Source: an uncultured Prevotella sp. (GTDB lineage: Bacteria > Bacteroidota > Bacteroidia > Bacteroidales > Bacteroidaceae). Taken from it: 5,498 nucleotides of DNA. The DNA lies in the NCBI GenBank assembly GCA_900770025.1, contig CAAGIW010000040.1:1-5498 (forward strand), written 5' to 3'. A program made the translations under genes and the position numbers. Below the pieces are notes generated by a model. The model saw nothing but the letters and a program-made list of their open reading frames with translations. It searched no databases and was not told the origin of the DNA. Shown in pieces: positions 1 to 4,700 of this stretch (the first letter of the stretch is position 1; each line of letters begins with the position of its first letter).

Positions 1-41
1 TTGCAACACTAAGATAGGTGAAAAATCCGACATGACAAAAT

Positions 42-66
42 CCTGAGCAACTTTTTGTTGCTCAGG
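42..66. terminator. Perfect 10-bp hairpin, possible terminator
   Basis: CCTGAGCAAC (42-51) and GTTGCTCAGG (57-66) are perfect inverted repeats around a TTTTT loop. On the minus strand the stem is followed directly by ATTTTG, a short U-tract, so it fits best as a weak intrinsic terminator for a minus-strand transcript entering from the right or for a convergent boundary. On the plus strand the following bases (TACTTAAAAAG) give no U-tract. No gene ending here is visible, so the role is inferred from shape alone. Confidence 0.4.
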
Positions 67-86
67 TACTTAAAAAGTTATATTTA
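54..86 (+). promoter_or_regulatory. Weak Bacteroidales-type promoter candidate (distal)
   Basis: Bacteroidales sigma-ABfr promoters have TTTG near -33 and TAnnTTTG near -7, spaced about 19-21 bases. Here TTTG (54-57) lies 21 bases before TATATTTA (79-86), which matches the -7 box except for its last base. The -33 box overlaps the hairpin at 42-66. A start near 92-95 would leave a leader of about 265 bases before the first gene. The match is loose in an AT-rich stretch and could be chance. Confidence 0.2.
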
Positions 87-247
87 TAATAGTATTGCGG
101 AATTAAGGCTAATGAAAAAACTCTGTGTCTAACAACATTTGCTTTTACTCGGGCTTTTTGGTTCATTCAACATCAGACTATGAAATATACTCTAACTTGC
201 TTTTCTTGATGCAATATTACACAGTTTCTGCCTATCAGCCAAATAGT

Positions 248-277
248 TGTGCAACCCCTGCATCATTGTGTGCAACC
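248..277 (+). repeat. Direct repeat TGTGCAACC, 21-bp spacing
   Basis: TGTGCAACC occurs at 248-256 and again at 269-277. The copies start exactly 21 bp apart, about two helical turns, so a protein bound to both would sit on one face of the DNA. The second copy runs into the palindrome at 276-285. Position 13-40 bp upstream of the proximal promoter candidate would suit an activator or repressor site. No binding protein can be named from the sequence. Confidence 0.45.
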
Positions 278-285
278 GGCGCCGG
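276..285. promoter_or_regulatory. 10-bp perfect palindrome, operator-like
   Basis: CCGGCGCCGG is a perfect self-complementary 10-mer and a GC island within an AT-rich leader. It overlaps by two bases the second TGTGCAACC repeat and ends four bases before the -33 box of the proximal promoter candidate. It could be half of an operator for a dimeric regulator; short GC palindromes also arise by chance. Confidence 0.3.
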
Positions 286-289
286 CTTA

Positions 290-321
290 TTTCCGTGGGA
301 CACTTTTTTTTCGCATTTTTG
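290..321 (+). promoter_or_regulatory. Candidate late-operon promoter, proximal
   Basis: TTTC (290-293) and CATTTTTG (314-321) are separated by 20 bases. Each differs at one position from the Bacteroidales boxes TTTG and TAnnTTTG. A start around 328-330 would leave a short leader of about 30 bases before the ATG at 359. Imperfect boxes with adjacent repeats would fit a promoter needing an activator, as Mu late promoters need the C protein, but this is inference. Confidence 0.3.
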
Positions 322-358
322 CACCATCAAATTCAAGCACACACATAACAACAACAGC

Positions 359-832
359 ATGACAAAACAGGAACTGGAAAAGAAAAAGTCGCTCGCACGC
401 TCGCTCTACATGGGCGGCATGGAGCAACAGGAGATAGCCGACAAAACCGACATCTCGCGCAACACCATCAGCAAGTGGGTGAACCAGGAGGGATGGAAAG
501 AGGCAAGGGCGGCCAAGAACGTGACACGACCCGAACTGGTGAACAAGCTGCTGCTCACCATCGACCAGCTCATCACACAGGTGAACGCATCAGACGACCC
601 GCAGCTCATGGCCGGACTGGGCGACAAGCTGGCCAAACTCTCATCGGTCATAGAGAAACTGGACAAGAAGGCCAACGTGGTGGATGCCATCGAGGTGTTC
701 ATGGCCTTCAACCGATGGATGCAAGACCAGGCCAACCTCGACCCAGAAATCACCCCCGAACTCATCAAGGCCATCAACAAGTATCAAAACAAGTTCCTGA
801 TGGAGAAGATGAGCAACCCGAACAACATTTGA
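359..832 (+). CDS. terS: Phage terminase small-subunit-like HTH protein
   Basis: A 157-residue protein, probably the DNA-recognition (small) subunit of the packaging terminase. Residues about 11-48 form a helix-turn-helix of the kind found at the N-terminus of gpP-like and other phage terminase subunits: MEQQEIADKTD (21-31), then a likely recognition helix SRNTISKWVNQEGW (33-46). The rest (about 58-150) looks all-helical and is rich in Lys, Asp and Leu, suiting oligomerisation and contact with the large subunit. I chose ATG 359 because the HTH begins at once after it and the open frame upstream to 125 looks non-coding. The bases before it (ACAACAACAGC) are A-rich without a Shine-Dalgarno, as usual in Bacteroidales. 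The large subunit follows, separated by a repeat. Its TGA abuts the repeat. It could instead be an HTH regulator, but its place directly before terL argues for terminase. Confidence 0.8.
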   Translation: MTKQELEKKKSLARSLYMGGMEQQEIADKTDISRNTISKWVNQEGWKEARAAKNVTRPELVNKLLLTIDQLITQVNASDDPQLMAGLGDKLAKLSSVIEKLDKKANVVDAIEVFMAFNRWMQDQANLDPEITPELIKAINKYQNKFLMEKMSNPNNI

Positions 833-1025
833 GAATGAAGAATGAAGAATGAAGAATGAAGAATAAGGTAAACACAGAAAGAGGGTAATTCGTAATTCAA
901 CATTCGTAATTCGTAATTCAATATTGGCGCAGCAATTCTTCATTCTTCATTCTTCACTCTTCATTTAAAAGATTCTTCATTCTTCACTCTTCATTCAAAA
1001 CTCGTAATTCGTAATTAAAAAACCC
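832..1025 (+). repeat. Intergenic heptamer repeat, copy 1 (longest)
   Basis: This copy fills the gap between the first two genes. It starts at the last base of the stop codon. In order it has four GAATGAA heptamers (833-860) and GAATAAG, a constant non-repetitive piece containing GTAAACACAGAAAGAGGG, GTAATTC-type heptamers (885-919), AATATTGGCGCAGC, then TTCATTC-type pyrimidine heptamers (about 935-966), which are the reverse complement of the left arm. A second pyrimidine block (971-996) is unique to this copy. A GTAATTC-type tail and a run of As precede the ATG at 1026. The 69-bp core (851-919) is identical in all three copies; 832-949 is identical to 2586-2703. Its minus-strand translations (NYELR, FFILHSSFF) have no family character and resemble junk peptides I recall from Bacteroidetes annotations. 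Confidence 0.95.
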
Positions 1026-2582
1026 ATGACCATAGCAGAAGTACGCAAGGCACAGGAGATGTGGGAGGAGCACTGCCGGCAGGTGCAGAGCATCACATCC
1101 ACACACCTGAAGAGCGAGACCAAGGCGCAGCAAACAAAGCGCATCAGGCGGCTGCAAACAGACTATGCTGCCTTTTGCGAATACTACTTCCCACACTACC
1201 TGCAACTGCGCGACAAAACCACCGGCGAAACGCTGCGCACCATACACAACGCCCCATTCCACAACCGAGCCGCCAAGCTCATCAAGGAAAACGCCAACCT
1301 CAAGGCCGTGTTCATGTGGCCCAGAGGGCACGCCAAGAGCACACACATGGACGTGATGGTGCCCCTGTGGCTCATGTTCCAGCCCAAAAGGCTCATCAAC
1401 TTCGTGGTGGTGGTGGGCAAGAGCGAAGACTCGGCCATCAGACTGCTGGGCGACATACAGTCGGAACTTGAGGCCAACGAACTGATCAGGGCCGACTTCG
1501 GCAAGCAGAAAACGGATGCCGAGTGGCAGAGCGGAGAGTTCAAAACAAGCAGCGGAGTGAAGTTTCTGGCCTGTGGCCGAGGACAGTCGCCCCGAGGACT
1601 AAGAGACAGCGAGGCACGACCCGACTACATAGTGATTGACGACCTCGACGACGACGAGCTCTGCCGCAACAAGCGCCGGGTGGCCGAACTCACGGCGTGG
1701 GTCAGAGAGGCCCTGTTCGGAGCGCTCGACGTGGGCCGAGGCCGATTCATCATGGTGGGCAACCTCATCAGCAAAACCTCGGTGCTGGCCAGCATAGCCG
1801 CCACCAAGGGGGTGGTCCTGAGCAAGGTGCAGGCCGTGGATGCCGAGGGCAACCCCACATGGGCCGAGAAGTGGACCAAGGAAGAGGCTGCCATGTATCG
1901 CGACTTCGTGGGCTACCGTGCCTGGGAAAAAGAGATGATGCACAACCCCATCGTAGAGGGATCGGTGTTCCGCCAAGAGTGGATGCGCTGGGAGAAACGG
2001 CCGCCGCTGGACTCGTTCTCCGACTTTGTGCTCTATATAGACCCCTCGTGGAAGGCAGCCCGCAAAAACGACACCAAGGCGGCCAAGCTCTGGGGCATGT
2101 GCGGCTCACACCTGTGGAGCCTCAGGGCGTTTGTGCGCAAGGCCACCGTGGCCGAACTGGTGCGCTGGTGCTACGACCTGCACGAGTGGGCTGCCAACAA
2201 GGGCATTGCCGTGCGCTACTATATGGAGGCCTCGTTCATGCAAGACATGTTGCTCGACGAGTTCACCACCGAGGGACGACTGCGTGGCTACCAGCTGCCC
2301 ATCACGGGCGACCGACGAAAAAAGCCCGACAAGTTTGCACGCATCGAGAGCATATCGCCACTGTGGGAGCGAGGCTTTGTGCACTACGACATCACACAGC
2401 AGGCCGACCCCGACATGACGGCAGCCATCGAGCAACTGCTGGCCTTCGAGAAGGGCATGAGCGGCAACGACGACTCGCCCGATGCCGACGAGGGGGCCAT
2501 CTTCCTGCTGCAGCAGCACGCACGCACCGAGGCCTTCCAGCCACTGCTGGGCAAACCCAGAGCCAGAGACAACAAGTGGTAA
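1026..2582 (+). CDS. terL: Phage terminase large subunit (packaging ATPase/nuclease)
   Basis: A 518-residue motor protein that drives phage DNA through the portal and cuts it, like Mu gp28. The ATPase domain has a Walker A with the terminase-type sequence RGHAKST (100-106), a Walker B YIVIDD (201-206) followed by more acidic residues, and a coupling-motif candidate MVGN (243-246). The C-terminal RNase H-like nuclease shows the acidic residues expected for metal binding: D339 in LYIDPS, E401 in YYMEAS, and D483/D486 in DDSPDAD near the end. KFARIESISPLWERG (436-450) is the conserved stretch typical of Mu-like terminases between the last two acidic sites. The length is normal and all motifs are intact, so it should be functional. 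The start at 1026 follows AATTAAAAAACCC, an A-rich region supplied by the upstream repeat. The TAA stop overlaps the start of the next repeat. It is flanked by near-identical direct repeats on both sides. Confidence 0.95.
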   Translation: MTIAEVRKAQEMWEEHCRQVQSITSTHLKSETKAQQTKRIRRLQTDYAAFCEYYFPHYLQLRDKTTGETLRTIHNAPFHNRAAKLIKENANLKAVFMWPRGHAKSTHMDVMVPLWLMFQPKRLINFVVVVGKSEDSAIRLLGDIQSELEANELIRADFGKQKTDAEWQSGEFKTSSGVKFLACGRGQSPRGLRDSEARPDYIVIDDLDDDELCRNKRRVAELTAWVREALFGALDVGRGRFIMVGNLISKTSVLASIAATKGVVLSKVQAVDAEGNPTWAEKWTKEEAAMYRDFVGYRAWEKEMMHNPIVEGSVFRQEWMRWEKRPPLDSFSDFVLYIDPSWKAARKNDTKAAKLWGMCGSHLWSLRAFVRKATVAELVRWCYDLHEWAANKGIAVRYYMEASFMQDMLLDEFTTEGRLRGYQLPITGDRRKKPDKFARIESISPLWERGFVHYDITQQADPDMTAAIEQLLAFEKGMSGNDDSPDADEGAIFLLQQHARTEAFQPLLGKPRARDNKW

Positions 2583-2742
2583 TGAAGAATGAAGAATGAA
2601 GAATGAAGAATGAAGAATAAGGTAAACACAGAAAGAGGGTAATTCGTAATTCAACATTCGTAATTCGTAATTCAATATTGGCGCAGCAATTCTTCATTCT
2701 TCACTCTTCATTTAAAACTCGTAACTCGTAATTAAAAAAACC
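2583..2742 (+). repeat. Intergenic heptamer repeat, copy 2
   Basis: The same architecture as copy 1. A left arm of GAATGAA heptamers (2587-2614) begins inside the terL stop codon (TAATGAAG), followed by the constant core (core 2605-2673, identical to the other copies), AATATTGGCGCAGC, a pyrimidine right arm of TTCATTC-type units (about 2689-2712), and an A-rich tail just before ATG 2743. It is one heptamer shorter in the first right arm than copy 1 and lacks the second right arm. The tail differs slightly (CTCGTAACTCG against CTCGTAATTCG). Confidence 0.95.
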
Positions 2743-3168
2743 ATGATCATCACAGAACAAGACTATAAGCGCGTTATCGGCGAGGCACAGCTCAAGGCGG
2801 TGACGCAGGCCGATGCCGAGGCAAGGCAGGCAGCAGAACTGGAAGCAGAGGAGGAAATGGCAGGCTACCTGCGCTCGCGCTTCAACACCCAAGCCATATT
2901 CAGCGCACAGGGCAAAGAGCGAAACCCCATCATCCTGATGTATCTCTGCGACATCGCACTCTACCACCTCTCGGCCTCCATGCCGCAGCGCATAGGCACC
3001 GAGGTGCGAAAAGAACGATACGAACGAGCCATACGCTGGCTCGAAGGAGTGCAGCAGGGCAAAATAGTGCCCAGCCTGCCAGCAGCCACCGCCGAGGGCA
3101 CCGACACACCCGCTGCAGCAGGCACCATGACCTACAACTCAGAACCCAAACTCAACAACAACTGGTAA
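2743..3168 (+). CDS. DUF1320 / Mu gp36-like phage protein
   Basis: A 141-residue protein of the DUF1320 family, whose namesake is Mu gp36. Its exact role is not established; gene position in Mu, behind the major head protein, suggests head completion or head-tail connection. Features that place it are the N-terminal ITEQDY, the Ala/Glu-rich helix (about 22-44) with an AGYLRSRF segment (40-47), the central NPIILMYLCDIALYHL helix (61-76), and the RKERYERAIRWLEGVQQGKI segment (89-108) that closes the family domain. Residues 111-141 are a low-complexity Ala/Thr/Asn tail, probably disordered. No signal peptide or membrane segment is evident. The gene lies between terL and portal rather than after the capsid genes as in Mu. 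The start follows AATTAAAAAAACC from the repeat, with no Shine-Dalgarno; a downstream start would remove the conserved N-terminus. Confidence 0.85.
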   Translation: MIITEQDYKRVIGEAQLKAVTQADAEARQAAELEAEEEMAGYLRSRFNTQAIFSAQGKERNPIILMYLCDIALYHLSASMPQRIGTEVRKERYERAIRWLEGVQQGKIVPSLPAATAEGTDTPAAAGTMTYNSEPKLNNNW

Positions 3169-3247
3169 CTGAAGAATGAAGAATAAGGTAAACACAGAAA
3201 GAGGGTAATTCGTAATTCAACATTCGTAATTCGTAATTCTTTAATCT
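3169..3247 (+). repeat. Intergenic heptamer repeat, copy 3 (truncated)
   Basis: The short version. Only one full GAATGAA unit plus a partial one is present, then the same 69-bp core (3171-3239). The copy stops after the GTAATTC heptamers: the AATATTGGCGCAGC piece and the pyrimidine right arm are missing, replaced by TTTAATCT directly before ATG 3248. It therefore cannot form the long purine/pyrimidine hairpin that copies 1 and 2 can. Its presence shows the core is the conserved part and the arms are variable. Confidence 0.93.
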
Positions 3248-4600
3248 ATGAACATAAAAAACCTTTTCCGCCCCAGCGCAGGCAAATATATAGACACCCC
3301 CTTCGGCCGGCTCAACCTGGCATCGGCTACCGACCGCAAGCGACTGCGCAACATCGCCGTGCAACTGCAACTCACCACCGACGCACTCACCCGCAAAGAC
3401 ATTAAAGACTGGAGGCAGGCATGGCAAATGGCCATCAACGCCGACTACCCCAACCGCCAGAGACTGCTCGACATCTACCGCGATGTGGACGTGGATCTGC
3501 ACCTATCCGGATGCGTGGAGCAGCGCATGGGATTTGTCATGGCCAAGAGCTTCCACCTCACCGATGCCGACGGCCTGACCAACGACAAGGCCACTCACCT
3601 GCTGGACCAGCAGTGGTTCAAGCAGCTGATGCGACACATACTGGAGGCACGCTACTGGGGCCACTCGCTCATAGAACTGGGCAGCGTGGTGACCGACGGC
3701 GACGGCTGCCCTGCCTACGCCGAGGTGACACTCATACCACGCAAGCACGTCATACCCGAAAAGGGCAGGGTGATACGCAACCTCTCGGAAAACTGGACCA
3801 CGGGCATTCCCTACCGCGAACGACCATACACCGACAACCTCATCGAGGTGGGAGCACCCGGCGACCTGGGACTCTACCTCAAGGCGGCCACGCAAACCAT
3901 ACCCAAGAAAAACATGTTGGGCTTCTGGGACACCTTCGGCGAGATATTCGGAATGCCCATACGCATAGCCAAAACATCCTCACGCGACCCCAAAGAGATA
4001 AACCGACTTGCCGCCATGCTCGACAACATGGGCAACAACCAGCGCATCGTGGCCTCGCAGGAAACGGAGATAGAGTTTGTAGAGAGCGCCAAGGGAGATG
4101 CCTTCAACGTGTATGACCGACGCATAGACCGAGCCAACTCCGAACTCTCCAAACTCATCATCGGACAAACCATGACCATAGAAGACGGCTCGTCGCTCTC
4201 GCAGAGCCAAACACACTTGGAGGTGTTCAAGAACCTGGTGGACAGCGATGCCGACACCGTGCGCGACGTGGTGAACAACCAGCTTATCCCACGCATGGTA
4301 AAGCACGGCTTCCCTATCAAAGGGCTGCGCTTCGAATGGGATGATGCTGTCGATTACACACCAGAGCAGCAGGTGGCATACGAAACCATGGTGGCCGACC
4401 GCTACGAAGTCGCCCCGTCCTACTTTGCAGAGAAATACTCCATGCCTGTAGGCGAACGACGCAATGTCACTCCAGCCATTGTGCCAGGAGAATCAGCAGC
4501 TGGAGAAGAAGAGGAAGATGCCACCGTTCCCGATGCGTCCGCGTCGGGCAAGAAGGGCAAGAAACAGCAGCAAAACGCACACGGTTCTTTTTTCGATTAA
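3248..4600 (+). CDS. Phage portal protein, DUF935 (Mu gp29-like)
   Basis: A 450-residue portal protein. Portals form a dodecameric ring at one capsid vertex through which DNA enters and leaves, and they dock the terminase. Family features are the N-terminal DIYRDVDVDLHLSGCVEQR (75-93), the AKSFHL segment (99-104), the RYWGHSLIELG stretch (135-145), the FWDTFGEIFGMPIRIAKT region (226-243), the MLDNMGNNQRIVAS helix (257-270), and the diagnostic IIGQTMTIEDGSSLSQSQTHLEVF (304-327). The final 40 residues are acidic, then Lys/Gln-rich and probably disordered, ending GSFFD. The length is usual for the family. The start at 3248 directly follows the truncated repeat. Its last sense codons contain a -1 slippery heptamer (4588-4594) next to a strong RNA stem, so part of the protein may continue into the next gene's frame. 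Confidence 0.93.
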   Translation: MNIKNLFRPSAGKYIDTPFGRLNLASATDRKRLRNIAVQLQLTTDALTRKDIKDWRQAWQMAINADYPNRQRLLDIYRDVDVDLHLSGCVEQRMGFVMAKSFHLTDADGLTNDKATHLLDQQWFKQLMRHILEARYWGHSLIELGSVVTDGDGCPAYAEVTLIPRKHVIPEKGRVIRNLSENWTTGIPYRERPYTDNLIEVGAPGDLGLYLKAATQTIPKKNMLGFWDTFGEIFGMPIRIAKTSSRDPKEINRLAAMLDNMGNNQRIVASQETEIEFVESAKGDAFNVYDRRIDRANSELSKLIIGQTMTIEDGSSLSQSQTHLEVFKNLVDSDADTVRDVVNNQLIPRMVKHGFPIKGLRFEWDDAVDYTPEQQVAYETMVADRYEVAPSYFAEKYSMPVGERRNVTPAIVPGESAAGEEEEDATVPDASASGKKGKKQQQNAHGSFFD

Positions 4601-4700
4601 GCCCCAGTGAATCATCGTGCAAGGCGAATGCAGAAGAATCAAATTCTTATGCTGAGCCGAAGCCGATGTTCCATCTTACTAAAGATGATTACCTGGGGCT
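4588..4700 (+). promoter_or_regulatory. Candidate -1 frameshift signal: slippery site plus stem
   Basis: In the portal frame the last codons read TCT TTT TTC GAT TAA. T4588-C4594 is TTTTTTC, a perfect X XXY YYZ heptamer in the correct phase. After five spacer bases (4595-4599) an RNA stem begins: AGCCCCAG (4600-4607) pairs with CTGGGGCT (4693-4700), then after a 2x2 internal loop AATCATC (4610-4616) pairs with GATGATT (4684-4690). Inside lies a second hairpin, AAGAAT (4634-4639) with ATTCTT (4643-4648), extended past one mismatch by GCA/TGC (4630-4632, 4650-4652). Slipping by -1 avoids the portal stop two codons later and enters the open frame of the MuF-like protein. The geometry matches known programmed frameshift sites; use in vivo is unproven. 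The structure could instead control initiation of the downstream gene. Confidence 0.5.

Larger units (their letters stand above)
87..358 (+). other. Gene-poor AT-rich leader before the late operon
   Basis: No convincing gene is visible here. A frame from 125 is open into the first gene, but its translation is rich in Cys, Phe and Tyr and looks unlike the charged, helical protein that follows at 359, so I read it as non-coding. The base composition is clearly more AT-rich than the genes. The stretch holds the repeat/palindrome cluster at 248-285, a promoter candidate at 290-321, and T-rich runs at 304-311 and 316-320. Confidence 0.5.

Noticed and set aside
125..358. N-terminal 78-residue extension of the first gene in the same open frame
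   Set aside because: Its composition (Cys, Phe, Tyr, Ser rich) is unlike the charged helical protein that follows, the DNA is AT-rich leader with repeats and promoter-like boxes, and the HTH domain begins right after ATG 359.
475..852. Long alternative-frame ORFs inside the genes, e.g. 475-852, 1697-2599, 3421-4116
   Set aside because: Overlapping GC-rich shadow frames with Gly/Arg/His/Gln-rich translations and no domains; the other frame in each case has clear family motifs.
641..943. Minus-strand ORFs through the repeats (also 2106-2697, 3152-3502), encoding NYELR / FFILHSSFF-like peptides
   Set aside because: They are simply the heptamer repeat read in reverse, joined to antisense of real genes. 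No family features, and the same peptide appears wherever the repeat does.
833..1018. CRISPR array in the heptamer repeats
   Set aside because: The units are 7-bp tandem repeats without unique spacers of 25-40 bp, and each copy is a single block between genes.
3248..4600. Portal gene broken by a frameshift mutation in the T-run
   Set aside because: The portal is full length for its family and ends in a normal stop, so no loss is implied. A sequencing error in the six-T run joining two genes cannot be fully excluded and is listed as a test of the frameshift idea.
4600..4700. Small inverted-repeat mobile element (MITE-like) with AGCCCCAG/CTGGGGCT ends
   Set aside because: The flanking bases (GATTA on the left, GCACC on the right) show no target-site duplication, and inner stems plus the slippery site fit an RNA structure better.
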